DNA of 64,000 nucleotides from Bemisia tabaci (lineage: Eukaryota; Arthropoda; Insecta; Hemiptera; Aleyrodidae), in assembly GCF_918797505.1 (NCBI RefSeq), contig NC_092795.1:25841131-25905130 (forward strand), read 5' to 3'. A program made the position numbers and the translations under genes. The notes below the pieces were generated by a model that saw nothing but the letters and a program-made list of their open reading frames with translations, had not been told where the DNA came from and did no database searches. Of this stretch, positions 36,991 to 49,900 are shown piece after piece. Every line of letters starts with the position of its first letter. Positions within the stretch are counted from its first letter, which is position 1.

Positions 36991-37063
36991 AGTACATATT
37001 TATGCCAAAAGGCACTATGTCTCACGCAAATTCTATGCACATAGTTCCTTTTAGCATAAGTAC
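36991..37063. mobile_element. Short palindromic relative of the 18917-19133 MITE
   Basis: About 70-bp palindrome, GTACATATTTATGCCAAAAG against CTTTTAGCATAAGTAC, with the shared ACTATGT core. Confidence 0.55.
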
Positions 37064-39058
37064 GTTCATGCGGAACTACGAATGCGCACCACGGTGTTTC
37101 AAAATTTCCGCTCCAAATGATGTTCTGAAGAGACACAAGCAACATTTAGAGCTTGAAATACCTTAACAGAATGCTTGAAACTTTAATAGAACTTCGTTGC
37201 TAACGGAGGAGAAATGCCAAGAATGTTTCAAGAAACTTTAGCAAGTTCTCGAAGGAAAACAAGAAGTATAACAGGAAGTCTGCAAAGTCGCAAATGGAGA
37301 TACGTGGTTTCGCGTCTTAGGTCGTTGATGTTCAGGGTAAATTCACTCAAAATTCTAAATACTTTATATTCATCGTATTTGAACGTAATGGAAGGCTAAA
37401 AATAGAAACTACATATCTAGACTGATTGCGAGTGGTGTTTCAAAATGTCTGCTCCCGTTTTGTTTTGTCGGAGGGATAGAGAGCAACTTACGTGGAATTT
37501 TTGCAGAATATTCCACATAAGACAAAAACCAATCGATATTATTTAGAAATTAAGTTGATAAATAGTTTTTTCATTTGGAAATAGAGGGAGTACGACAAGA
37601 ACTATCGGGGTGTTTACGAAAAAAAGAAAACGAGAATCTGGTAAATATTTATGGTTGTGCTCGAGTTGCACTGTGATGGTAAAAAATTGCCTCAAAGTAT
37701 AAGCAAACGCAACTTTATCCTCCCTTTTCCTTCCTGCTTCGGTCTCATTGAAACTTTAACGGGAGGAATAATCAGGTTTTATAGCTCACTGTTTTTGTCC
37801 TTATCTTCAGGAGGTTAAAATTGAATTTAAAGGAGAAAAGGGAATAAAAAAAAAATAAAATGAAAAAAAAAAATTAATCTCGAATAGTACCTGACGCTCG
37901 GTTGAGATGCATCGCCGTTCAGCACCTTACATCGCGCAAAACTATGTAGGTGCTTGAAACCACTAATGGCATACATCTGAAAACTCGTTCCTCAAAATAA
38001 GGCATAGGTACTCTCTCATGCATTTTATTTTTTAAAGGAAAAAAAACTCTAGCGCATCTATTACAATTTTTTCTCGTTTTTCTAAAGCCGGTCACGATTA
38101 TTTCGTTAAAACTTCAAGCGATAATATTCGCTTAATTTGCTTGAAAAATTAAAATACGAACGGAAATCCAAAAACGTTGCAACTGAGTTGTGTGTTTCCA
38201 GAATTCAACCATTGTAATGGTACTCTCACGAGGCTTTCCTGTAACGATATGACAAAATGCGAATTACGCCAATATCTTATTGCATCCCTACGACTGCGCA
38301 GCTTTTAGACACCCTTACGTGGTTTCGGGTTAAAAAGTTGAGTAAAACAGTTACGAACACCTTGAAAATGATTGGGGTACATCAATCCAGTGCCCCGCAA
38401 GACGTAAGCGCAAGCGTATACTGAAGGAGGACTTACGTATGATAAGTAACGGGTGTATTAATCCAATCACATAATCCTTAAGCATAATTGTAACCGTTTC
38501 AGTCGAACATAAACTTCACAAAACCACCAGACACTAACACCAACGAGGATAAGCGGAGGCGGATATACCACGCACTCACTGCACTGACCGACACTCGTAA
38601 AAAAATTGAAAATCGAGCGAAAAAATAGAAATAAAGCGCGCTGCACCGAACGAAGGGGCCAAATCGGAATAGGCGATATAACCGAGGTATAACGAAACGG
38701 GCTAAACAAAGACCAAACTTATGCTCGGAGGCCTGACGCACAACTGGTATTGTAACATTCTTCGGGAACAGCTATCTCCGAGATCTCTTCGGGTTTCCCC
38801 CCTAACAGCTAACTTGATTTTGGTGCAGGTGGCTAATGTTATTGCTAGACAGCCTGGCGCATCGTGCCTCCTCCCCTGTCCCGCATCCCCCCCAACGTGC
38901 CCCCCCATTCCCGGCACCCCCCGCCCCCAACCCCGCTCATCCCCTGCCGTCCCCACCGCGCCGGCGACCGCGGCACGGCGCGCTGGGTCAGTCCGCAGCC
39001 GATCTTGCTCATTCCCGCCGCGGCTTCCAGACTTGGCTTCGGCAGTGATCCCAAGATT
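37064..39058. other. No gene recognised; GC-rich block at 38830-39030
   Basis: 37230-37300 (AGGAAGTCTGCAAAGTCGCA) resembles 50915-50945. The C-rich block yields open frames on both strands by composition. It may be a promoter or UTR, unsupported. Confidence 0.4.
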
Positions 39059-39138
39059 AGGGATTTATCCTTCTATCTTGGGATTTTTCGGTACTTTCAG
39101 GGATTTATCCTCATATCTTAGGATTTTTCTGTATTTCT
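39059..39138 (+). repeat. 40-bp tandem repeat, two units
   Basis: Two units beginning AGGGATTTATCCT (39059 and 39099) differ at a few positions; a partial third (AGGGATCC) follows. Confidence 0.8.
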
Positions 39139-40425
39139 AGGGATCCACCAGCTCTCCGGAAAATCTCTGTGGATTTTTCCGATAGCGAAATAGGCAAGTG
39201 ATAGGCGTTAAGCGAATTTTCGCGATCGAATATCATTCATCAGACGAATTGATGAATGCAGAGTGATGCCGATAATCGGTGAAAGCAGGAGCCAATCAGA
39301 GTTCAGATTTTTTTCTTCTTTTTTTTCTTAAGAAATTTAGAAGAAAATACGAAAATGCTTAACAGTAAAACGCAGCAGATTGCAAACAGTGGACTTGAAA
39401 TGGCAAAACACAACAACAGAAAGAATAGATGAAACAAAAATTCTGGTGAAACATGAAGTTTCTTGCATCAATTCAAAAATCGAATTCAAGTCCCGAGGTG
39501 AATTCGAAATTTCAAATTGATCACTTAAACTTTCCTAAAGGCTCTAAGGATCCAACGTAAACAAACCCAACCGAGAGGAATTTGTACTTTTCAAAGACAA
39601 TCAATGGATGATACCTTCTTAAATAATGCAAACCTCGGCAGAACACGCATTGAAAATTGTTTAGAGCCAATGCCAGAGGTCGGAAATTAAACATTTCTTA
39701 TCATGTCTAGCTAACGGGGCGGGGGGGGGGGTGGCCTATGTATCCCAACTTTTTTTTTCAAATTTAAACCTCTAAATTGTGATATATCTCTATTTTTGAG
39801 CAATTTGTGTCAGAAGAGTTTTAAGAGGTTTCTTATCCAATGATTTTTCGGTTCACACGCAAAATATGGATATGACATCACCTAAAGTCCAATTCCCACT
39901 ATCACACTTTTCATTCAACTCTTGAATGCAACTTGTCGTAACGGCAAGTTGGATAGTTATTGACGCAAGACAACGACAATTTGATGAAAAATTTAACGGA
40001 AAGTTGAATGTAACGTCACATTCAACTTTTCGTTCAACAATTGGCGCCGCCAAATGGATGGAAAGTTCAGCGGAGAGCTGAATCAAATTTTTTTTCGTCC
40101 AACTTTCGATCTTTCCCCTCCTGTCTCTGACACTTGTAGAGAAGCGTGTAGTGGCGGGTGATTCGAGTGAAAAATCGGGGTTCGGGGACTCTCAAACCCA
40201 TGGACCGCCGCGACATGTTAACGGAGAGACGAAACAAGAAAGGGCAGGTCGCAGATTCTCGAAACGTGAAATTTGAATCGTGGGGGAGGGAGGGGGTGTT
40301 GAATCGGGGCTTGTGCGATACCTTAATATCCGGTTACTCACTTGGATCGGGGGAGGCCCCCTCAGTTTAGGTGGTGTGGTTGGTCATCACACCGCAACCT
40401 GACTTTGGTGAACCACAGAACCTGT
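39139..40425. other. No gene recognised
   Basis: Contains a small palindrome at about 40008-40035 (AAGTTGAATGTAACGTCACA); otherwise unassigned. Confidence 0.45.
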
Positions 40426-40680
40426 GCTGCCGTGCTTAGGAAAAACGCCGTATGAACCTTCAGGCGTTGCCAAATTTCCTTTGATAAAACGCGAATTTCC
40501 TTGTAAACTTATGAAAATTTTCCTCCCCTTTTTTCAGATAATTTTGTTCGCAATTTCACCTAAAACTTCTGAAAATGGGAAGGAAATATATTCGTATTTA
40601 TCCTCAAAAATAAGCATTTTATCGAGGGAAATTTGGCAACTCTCGAATGTTCATACGACGCTCTTCCTTAGCACGGCAGT
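40426..40680. mobile_element. ACTGCCGTGC-family MITE, 255 bp
   Basis: Same termini and internal sequence as 5166-5420; ends GCTGCCGTGC and GCACGGCAGT. No clear target duplication. Confidence 0.85.
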
Positions 40681-42117
40681 GTGGAGATTAGGTGGCGTTC
40701 AAGTATTGCGAATAAGCACTTTTGAGTACCTAGTAAAACCGACAATTTTCCTCTGATCTAGAAACAATTTAATGATTGACGCCTAAATAAAAATAATCCC
40801 ATCGCGACTTTTAACAATCTACAATCATGTTTCATATTTTTAAAAGGAAAAGAACTAATTACTCTCCTTGAAGTATTCTCCGAAAAATTCTGAATGCGTC
40901 AAGAAAATTCATAGGAACTTCCAGCCATTGCCGTCATTTTTTGAGGTTGCTGTACTAAATTTAATATTCCAACAATGTTGGAAAGGAGAAGGGAAAAAGC
41001 CAATTTTGTCGCTCCTAGGTTCTGGTGATCACTTTCTTTGCATTTGACACCTTCAGGAAGAACTCTAGCGAACTACAATTCAAGAGAAAGTTCATAACTG
41101 TAAATAAATCGGAACGATAGGCGTTGAATGTGTCACATCATTTATAGACCATTAGTAGCACGTAATTACTAATTAGGGCAATTCACCACTCGGATCCTTC
41201 GCGAACTCTAAGTCAGGTCACCTCCTAGTTTCATATTCATGCTAACGTCACGTACGTCACATTTCCAACCCTTAATTTCTATATACAAATACTAACATTT
41301 CAAAAATAAAAAGATCTGGGCTGCATAACCTAAAATCGATTGTTTCAAATACATTGAAATGGAGAGAATGCAAATGCAAAGAAAAAAACGCAACTTCACA
41401 AAAATGCTATATTTAAAAGTTTGTCGGACTATTTTTTTTAGGAAAATATTCAACTATTTAATGTTGATAGTTGGTGAATGAACGAGAATTGATAATACTC
41501 GGTTCAAGTTTGCCAACACTGTTATAAATGCGTGTGTAAGAGTGGCCGTGATGGTTCGGAGACTTTAACGAAAGGATAAGAAAGCAAAACACTGGATGCA
41601 ACTATTCGTGCTTAGTGGTTGCCCGTGCTGCGTTTTAAAAAATGAGGGCGCTTTAACTTTCCTTGATTTTCCCCATCTTTTACTACCTCTCGTCCTTCTT
41701 GCTCTTCAGTGGCACGCCATTGCAATTCGCTGGCAATAAGTCACCCTGGTAAGCAAAAAGCAAATGAATTTAAAAAAAAGTCCGGTTCTATTTAAAGTTT
41801 TTAAGCTTTTTTAACTAGTGAAAGCAACCAAAACATTTTGAAATGCAGACGAGCGGGTCGTAAGACAGCATGTTGGATTTTTTTCTTTCTTTCTTTTTTT
41901 TCGTATCGTTTTTAGCGTGTCTCTTGGAGGAAAAATGTGCTCATTTGAGCTTTTAACCCCTGTGTTGAGATTCCCAGCTTTATGCTGATTTTTAACGCAT
42001 ACGTTGGCTAAAAAAAAAAAAAAATTCTAATATACCGATGTTTTTCCCTTAAAAATATAGCAGACGAGATACGTGGTCCGGTCTGTGGTAATTTCACCTT
42101 CAATTTGGGGCCTCCTA
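40681..42117. other. No gene recognised
   Basis: AT-rich non-coding sequence. Confidence 0.5.
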
Positions 42118-42307
42118 CACTGAAAAAAAAACTCCGGCCACGGGAGCCGCAATTACGGGCTATATAGACATACCGTCCGTTCCGGGCTCAGAGCCCGAAG
42201 CTCCGGCTCCAGCAGCCGGAAATTTCGGCCTTTGAACCCGGAACGGACGGTATGTCTATATAGCCCGTAATTGCGGCTCCCACGGCCGGAGTTTTTTTTT
42301 TTCAGTG
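42118..42307. mobile_element. TA-flanked foldback MITE (CACTGAAAAAA termini), 190 bp
   Basis: Near-perfect palindrome from CACTGAAAAAAAAA to TTTTTTTCAGTG with TA at 42116-42117 and 42308-42309. Arms carry ACTCCGGCCACGGGAGCCGC. Confidence 0.93.
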
Positions 42308-42390
42308 TAAGGAAAGGGGCTGTTTAAGGTACGACTATGCATACGATCTTAGGAAAGTATAAACTTTGCTAATTTCATATATTATCAACA

Positions 42391-42422
<32 letters not shown>
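42391..42422. repeat. Poly-A run
   Basis: Uninterrupted A-tract of about 31 bases; no SINE head found next to it. Confidence 0.85.
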
Positions 42423-42425
<3 letters not shown>

Positions 42426-42956
42426 TCCCGACCTCTGCACCGCCAAACCCCCAATCGGGCTGGTAAGTGGTAACATGAACGTAACAATATTCATGCACGA
42501 GAATGGACGCTGCGAGTTGCCTCTGTGTGAGGACCTGGCAGACGGATGGTCACCATATACTCGTCAGTTTCGTCGTAAAAGGCGAAGCGACTTAGTTTCG
42601 TTGCAGACAGTATGGCTCCAATTTGAGAGCTTTCCTCCTTTTAATTCGGAAGCATGAGCTCGCGCACGCGGTCGCAGACAAATATAGAGGTGTTGCCCGG
42701 CCGAGTCGTCTCCATTCTGTTTTCCAAACCAGTCGCCGCGGTGACTCATCGCTCCGTTCTCAGGAAAAACGCCGTAACAACACTCCGACGTTGCCAATAT
42801 TTCATTTGGTAGGAAACTAATTTCCTTTGAATCTTACGAAATTCGGCCTTTTTTGGTGAAGTGGTTGTAGCGCTAGCTAGAGTAGCGAGAGTATAGACAG
42901 ATGTGAAACTCCGAAAATCCATCAGGCCTTCACCGATGCCTCCGCGAATAAAGTTA

Positions 42957-43207
42957 GGGCCCAGAAATTCAGCCAACCTATGAATTTTAATGATCTAGAG
43001 TGCTTTACTAATACAATTGTTACGAACCATCGTTTATAAAGCACGTATTTGACTAAGTTTTCGCATAAATTTAATCATTTTTGTGGAAGAACGCTCATTT
43101 ATGTACATTCCAAGCCATCTTGGTTAGAATTGGAATCTGCAGACTGGCAGTGAAATTTTGAGCATAATAAGTTGGTTAGAAGGGTGGCTGCACTTTTGGG
43201 CCTAAGC
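42957..43207. mobile_element. MITE related to 13923-14161
   Basis: Ends GGGCCCAGAAATTCAGCCAA and the inverted, diverged GGTGGCTGCACTTTTGGGCC. Confidence 0.68.
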
Positions 43208-43229
43208 CCTCCGTGAAGCGATCTGTCCA

Positions 43230-43440
43230 TACTCTCGCTACATAGGTATAGCGTTAGCGCTATGATCGAGAGGACCTGGGTTCAATTCCCGGCCAGGCGA
43301 CCCGAGTTTGATGGCCTTAGACAATGGTTGCCTGGGACTTGTTGTTCAGTAAGGACAGACGGGGACGGGACAAGGAGCAGGATTATCCCTTGTAAGATAG
43401 TTGAAGTGGTAAAAAATAAGTAAATAAATAAATAAATAAA
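43230..43440 (+). mobile_element. tRNA-derived SINE, second family
   Basis: The B-box region reads GGGTTCAATTCCC. It shares the GAGTTTGATGG...CCTGGG body domain with 19921-20126 and ends in a (TAAA)n tail. Confidence 0.8.
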
Positions 43441-43790
43441 ATGCCGCCTTTAATTTTTATTTGTCATCCAATTTTTCTGTAAATTTCTAGGGGAAATATT
43501 CACAGAATCGTATTCATAGTCGTTCATTAAACTGCTCCTTTCCTTTGGAAGCCCCGTATGGTTTATTACTTTGTGATCAAGGGCGGTTCAAGCTGACCTT
43601 CAACATAGCGTCATGAAAAGGGACGTGCTTTTAACGAACATGGTGTAAAACTCATAAGTACAATTGAGGGGCTTGGAGAACAAGGCGCACAAGTGCAGTT
43701 TTTGCTATCTCGAGAAATACGTGTTTAGAGTTTCGAAATGTTAAAATAAAGTGTGCTATGATGCTACGTTGAAGGTCCCCTTAAACCTCC
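43441..43790 (+). repeat. Inverted segmental duplicate, copy A
   Basis: Matches 46540-46888 in reverse over about 350 bp, from ATGCCGCCTTTAATTTTTAT through GAGGGGCTTGGAGAACAAGG. Both copies adjoin a SINE-like (TAAA)n tail. Confidence 0.85.
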
Positions 43791-45314
43791 CTCCTTCGCG
43801 ATGTGAATCATAATATGGAGCCTCACAAGAAACTAAGCTGAAAATGGAACGACAACGAATTCGGCTCATAAATTCTCTTTAATAAACCCACTTTACTGCC
43901 AAGAACTTGACAACACTTGAATGATCATACGTCGTTCTTCTTTGACACGGCGACTTCAGTCGCGACCGGAAGGAGGGTCCATAAAATCAACGGGGTCGGA
44001 ATAGGAATAGGCCGCGCCGGCTCGGTTTTACCGAGAAAATACCAGGAATCCTTGATGAAACCAATTATTCAATTCGTAATGAACACCATATGGCCAAGAT
44101 AGGTCGGCGAAAAGTCGACAACTTTATACTGCGAGAAAGGCACTGCACATTGGAACTTGTTCGAAAGGGCCCAATCAATATTTCTTCTCTATCTCTCTCT
44201 CTCTCCTCGGGGTGTTCGTTCAGTCGATCGAATAAACCTATACTTATGTCAAAGGGACTATCAGTGTTGGCGATTTTTCTAATTTTCCTTTACATGTTTT
44301 GCACAAACGTATACCGGGTCTCATGGAGACTCCTAGGTTAAAAAAAAAAATGCGCGGCGATTCTAGAAGAGAGTAAGGCAGGAACGAGTGAAAAGGGTCT
44401 GTCGCCAACTTTTGACGTTTATCAACTGCCCCGCCTATTACCAACTTCATCATAGTAGAGGCTCTAATTCATTTTTTTTTTTTTTTTTTCAAATGTAATG
44501 CACAAAATTGATTTCAAAACTGAGTAAAAACGCACGCCTAACTACGCGATTTGATAAATTGTAATATTGGCATATAAAACCTCAGTATCTGCACTCTCAA
44601 ATCGTCTGCTTACAACGTCCGCCATTTTTTTCATCCTAGCCCATAAATCTTAGTATGGCTTAGCCAATCACGAGTAAACCCTCAGTGGCCAAACACTGCT
44701 TAAAAAAGTTTTTCGACAAAGGAGGACAAAAGGAGGGTCTCACTTTGTTTGTGCGTAACGTAAATCACTTTGGCTGTACGTAAATTACGGAACGCACTAG
44801 CGGGTGAGCGAGTCGTCATAATTTTGTGACTGGGCGTGGCATGGGGTGCGGGGGATGTCAAAATCAGCGTCACGTAATGGTATGTTTTACTGGTTTTTTT
44901 TCTTAAAGTTTTATGATATGCTAATTTTACTTTCTTCAGTATTTGTTTATTCACTTGTATTTTTCACAAAATCTCTCTGCAACTACTATTAATTTATATC
45001 TTAATTTATTATTCAGATGTCCATTTTTTCCATCATATTTGAATTTAATTTTTCTGATTTGCCAATTTATGAAGACCGTAGACACAGCGAGTTGTTTCTT
45101 CCGAGTTTATTGTGAAGACGAGGGGCCAATTATAAAAATCATGTAATTATTCTGGAGGTGTCCGGACCCACGTCACGATAGCACTACCAAGTGTGGGTGG
45201 GTGTCAAAACATCCGGAAAAATTGCGTTACATTTTGCCGCTTCCTGATGTAAGAGCGGTTTTGATTTCCACATGAGCCCCAGAGAGCATGGATTTACATT
45301 TTAAACAGGGCTCA
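43791..45314. other. No gene recognised; TC microsatellite and T-run
   Basis: 43905-43960 is a fragment of the ACTGCCGTGC MITE (CATACGTCGTTCTTC). A TC tract is at 44188-44208 and a T-run at 44471-44489. Confidence 0.45.
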
Positions 45315-45671
45315 CACGGAGAAAAAAACTTCGTGCGTGGGACCCGAAGTTTAGGTCATATGGATCTCTGAAGTTTTCGAATTGAGCATCCGAACTCTTA
45401 AGGTCCGGCTGCTGAGGTTTGAATTACACATCTGAAACTTCAGTTCTTACGTCTGAAAGTACTTCGGTTTTCACACTCCAAGAACTTCGGTTCTCACATC
45501 CGAAAAACTTCGGTTCTCACATCTGGAGTACTTCAGATGTAAGAACTGAAGTTTCAGATGAACTCCGAGCCTCGACAGCTAGACCTAAAGTGTTCAGATG
45601 CTCAATCCGAAAACTTCAGAAATTCATACGACCTAAACTTTGGGTCCCACACACGAGGTTTTTTCTCCGTG
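45315..45671. mobile_element. Foldback MITE (CACGGAGAAAAAA termini), 357 bp
   Basis: Ends CACGGAGAAAAAAACTTCGT and its inverse. Interior repeats ACTTCGGTTCTCACATC-type motifs several times. Confidence 0.85.
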
Positions 45672-46463
45672 CACGTAGAAATTGAGATACGCCCCAAAGG
45701 AGCCACCTCCAATACCTTTTATTTTACTCTGTCACATTTCAAGCGATACCATAACCATTTGTGTCTATAGTACATGTGAAATAGAGAATTTCAAAGAGAT
45801 GAGAAATTAGAGGAATTTTTCACGGCAGGTGATGGGGGTATTTTGACTTGAACTGTCAAATTATGCATTGATACGAATTGAGCGGTACTTATTAAGTATA
45901 GTGAGTCCTAGAACCCATGACAAAACGAAATATATCTTGGTAGGAGCGAGCCGCGAGCGAAGCACTAGAGCCGACGGATACCTATCTGATTAAATCGTCC
46001 TCTCGGAAATAATTAAAACACAAAGCTAAGAGGCCGACGACAAAGGGACTAACAATGAACTCGATAATTTATTCTCCGTTGAACAAGACCCTCGAGAGAG
46101 CATAGCAATCTTATTACCATTCCCATTTGCATCGAATTGGACTAGAGCGGAACCGAGGATCCCACAGCGAATTTTCTCCGCGGCTCAGTGTTTGAGCATC
46201 GAAAATTTCCCGCACGTATGTGGATTCGTAATTCCAGCTCGTGGAAAATGTGCCTTGAAATGACATACTGGGGAAGAAATCAAGAAAGGAGACTATCACA
46301 AGGTTCAGGAGAAGATCATTTCATGAAAAGAAATTAAGTGAAATGTACCTATAGTTTGTAGAATAGTCAAAAATAGGGAAATTAAATTAAAAAGGGAAAA
46401 ACTTATTTAAAGTTGCATTATTGACGGAGAACCTACCTAAAATTCTGTTGAAAATACTATAAA
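45672..46463. other. No gene recognised
   Basis: Nothing supportable seen. Confidence 0.5.
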
Positions 46464-46662
46464 TGAGGGGCTTGGAGAACAAGGCGCATTAGTGCAGTTT
46501 TAAACTTCAAAAATACAATGTATACAAATACAATTATGTAGCATCTATGTATGTTTTACGTAGCATCATAGAACACTTTATTTTGAAATTTCGAAACTTT
46601 AAACACGTATTTCTCGAGAAAGCAAAAACTGCACTTGTGCGTCTTGTTCTCCAAGCCCCTCA
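46464..46662. mobile_element. Foldback MITE (TGAGGGGCTTGGAGAACAAG terminus), 199 bp
   Basis: Both ends carry this terminus in inverted orientation. Copy A at 43670 retains only one arm and part of the interior. Confidence 0.82.
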
Positions 46663-46888
46663 ATTATACTTATGAGTTTTACACTATGTTCGTTAAAAGA
46701 TCGTCCCTTTCCATAATGCTATGTTGAAGGTCCCCTTGAACCGCCCTTGATCACAAAGTAATAAACCATACGGGGCCTCCAAAGGAAAGGAGCAGTTTAA
46801 TGAACGACTATGAATACGACTCTGTGAATATTTCCCCTAGAAATTTAGAGAAAAATTGGATGACAAATAAAAATTAAAGGCGGCATTT
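46540..46888 (-). repeat. Inverted segmental duplicate, copy B
   Basis: Reverse copy of 43441-43790 about 2.8 kb away; similarity ends at the T-rich tract that mirrors the SINE tail of copy A. Confidence 0.85.
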
Positions 46889-46911
46889 TTATTTATTCAT
46901 TTATTTTTTTT

Positions 46912-46973
46912 TACCATAGCTTCATTTTGGGAAATATTGATAATCGATCATTCACGCCTCGTCACTGATAACA
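46912..46973 (-). mobile_element. Fragment of the CAGTGGCG hAT-type MITE
   Basis: About 60 bp in reverse orientation matching the first part of 33899-34056; abuts the A-rich tail-like sequence at 46890. Confidence 0.6.
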
Positions 46974-49900
46974 TTGCATAACTGCAGATTTGAAGGTACA
47001 CTCTAATTAATTGAGGCGCTCATGTTGACTATTTTCGTATGGTCCTGCAACAACGTCAGACCTAGCCATCTAATCGGTTTGAGAGCATTTTTGTCACTTT
47101 TTCTTTCTTCGACGCGACATTATGCATTAGCAATTATGAAAACTCTAAACATCGGGAAAACATTCGTCCAATTTGAGAAAGTTTGAGTCGGACGAGTGCT
47201 TTTGCCGAGTGATTTTGCGATGAATCGAAAATCGACATCCTCGTAGGAGCTTCATTGTTGTCAGTCTTTGGTGCAATCGTGCCTCACGGCTGCGGGGCAC
47301 AGCGATTCACTTTCATTTCGAATTTTCACTGCTCGAAATTATTTCGCCATTCGTCGTTATTGTCGGTCGGAATGAGGCTTCGCGCCGGCCGGACTTGAAC
47401 TAAAAACCGAAAGACTTCGGCTGATTTGGAGTGAAAAGGTTTTCAAACAATCGGGCTTTTGTCCTCTCGCTCCGAGCTTTGTCCTCTTTGCCTCTTCTCC
47501 AGCGTTGCCGGATCTCACTTAAAAACCCTGAGAACACGACTCTTCCAATAAAATATCGCAGCAGTTTTGCGAGAAATTCGGCAAAAAATTCGGTTTCCTC
47601 TCGCACGGCAGTATCCGCTCACGGATCAGGTGTTGGAAAGGCCGATAGACGAGGTCTACACTACGCATAAATTTGTACGGTTCCTTTTTTAAATTTCGAG
47701 AAAAAACGGTGCTCGTAACGGAAACTTCAAAAGTTTGAAAAAAAAATCATTTATTTAACGAAAATTCATCGAGTGTAACTTTTCTTCGCTGAGCTGCTTG
47801 GTCCGATACATTTCGCCTTCAATTTTGGAAGTATGCAAAAAGGGCTCCTCCTTGTTGATAAAGTGGTATCGCAAAGTTGCTGCCGTAAAGAGCCATTCGC
47901 AGTCATTTTACAGTTTTGATCGAGTGATTTATTGGATAATTATGGATATGGGAAGCTAGTTGACCAAAGATACACGTTTACAGAGAGATGTACCCCTGCC
48001 CAACATGCAGCCAAAAAAGCAGAGACCAAAAGAGGGGTAACTGGGCGCCTAATGAGAGAGAAGTTGCAACACATATATTCCAGAAGTTGACACTTAAAGT
48101 TGTTTGTGTTCTATTTGACCTCTAAAGCCACATAATGAGTGAGGGAACCTATCAACCTGAAATAAAAACGATGTTTCACAGTCGGCAGCAGTGAAAAGAG
48201 CAGGACCGGAAAAACTGCTCCTAAAGTGTGCGGCAAATGAAGTCAAATACTTTGCCATACGTTTCTTGGCACGCACAACTGCTTCATGAAGGCACTAAAA
48301 GACAGCGTAGTTGTCCACATCGAAATTTATCACGAAACGCAGTAAATAAGCGAGAATTTCAAGATGAAACTCCTAGACCGAAATTAGCGAAAGTACTTTT
48401 TCATCCAAGTTAAACTTCCAACCCGCGGAAAAAAAAGCAGTATCAATGGTGATCAAATCCGTCCTTGGGGAAGTTTCATGCACACGGTAAAGGAATCGGA
48501 TTGGGTCTCACAAAACTGCGTCCTCCCTCCTTCAAAACACGTGAATTTGTCGTTGGGGGAAAACATTATGTCAATAAAGCTTGCGATCACTAAGTGATCC
48601 AAAATTATGGTTTAGCACGCGATTTGAAAACGTAGTCATGGGTTTTGGATCTGAGCAAGTGATCATCGGGTGTTAGTTTTCGCGGATGAACTGAATTTAT
48701 AGATTTTCAACGGGTCCACCGAGTTTTTTTGTTTTGTTTCACATGCTATTCTCACCTCAAGACGGTCCTGTTTAAATATTAACTCGATAATGAGGGGGGG
48801 GGGGGGGGGCGTCATCGAAAATTGTGCTCGAACGTCAGATCAATTCGCGGGCCACAATCCAACCGAGCATCGAGATGAGAAGAGCTGCTTTTCAGAATGG
48901 CCCGTTACAGGAATTCAGAGCAAATTAAGGCGAACTGGTTTGCATGGCACCTGCAAGAGGCGTGCGCCACGGCACGTTGGTTGTATTATCGTCGTTTTCC
49001 AGACGAAGGAACGTAATTCCATTCCAATGTTGCAAAATTGACCCAGGTAATTACATTTTTCTAATGAATGTATACTTGAGTAATTTTGTTCCAAATTTTT
49101 TCTAATTTTAGCGTGGAATCAGAGAAAAAATCAGTGGCGTCGTCAGTTAGAAATGCCCTTAATTTCCTAGTTAAAATGAAATTTGCGAAGAGAGGTTTGG
49201 CAACATGGAAATATAGTTACGATCTTTCGTAAGGGAGATGGCATTGTGCAAAAACTAACGGATGACGAGTGACGGCTCTTGGCGCAAAATTTCAGATGGA
49301 AGCCGCGCTGAAATAAACCTGAAAATGAGAGCTACGCATGTCCTCTGGGCTTAACAGCAAAAAATCGCCAAGAGAATGCAAATAAATTTCGTCATTGTTC
49401 AACTTCTGCCTCCTGACGACTCCGTACAGGCTTCATTCTTGTTCTCTGATAATTACGATGCAATTGGGATTTCTCATGCCCGGAGCAGTCACTTTTATGC
49501 TGACTGCGAGCCGCAGTATTACTGTCATGCACCGCAAAAACGCTACGAACGCCATATTACATTTTTTAGAAACAATGTAACATAGCAGGAAAACTGTGTA
49601 CCCTGGGACAATGTTTTTACAGAATTCCTCCGCAAATACTATCCAGAACTTAACCTGAAAATTTGAGGTGCATGGGTAAAACAGTTTTTATTTTATAAAG
49701 TGTTATTTTCAGTGTATCTATCTCAATATCAATATTAAGGGTGATGTTGTCATTATGTATGATCTCCACACCTGTGCCGTCACTTGCGTTGCGCTGACTC
49801 TGACGTTGATGAACAGACACCTCTTTTGGGGCAGACATCGCAGCTGCCATTAAAAAATCGTTATTGAAAAAAATAGGGGCGATAAGAGACGCGTCAAATT

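Noticed and set aside
36745..37166. Proline/glycine-rich open frames
   Set aside because: Produced by the 21-bp minisatellite; open on both strands.
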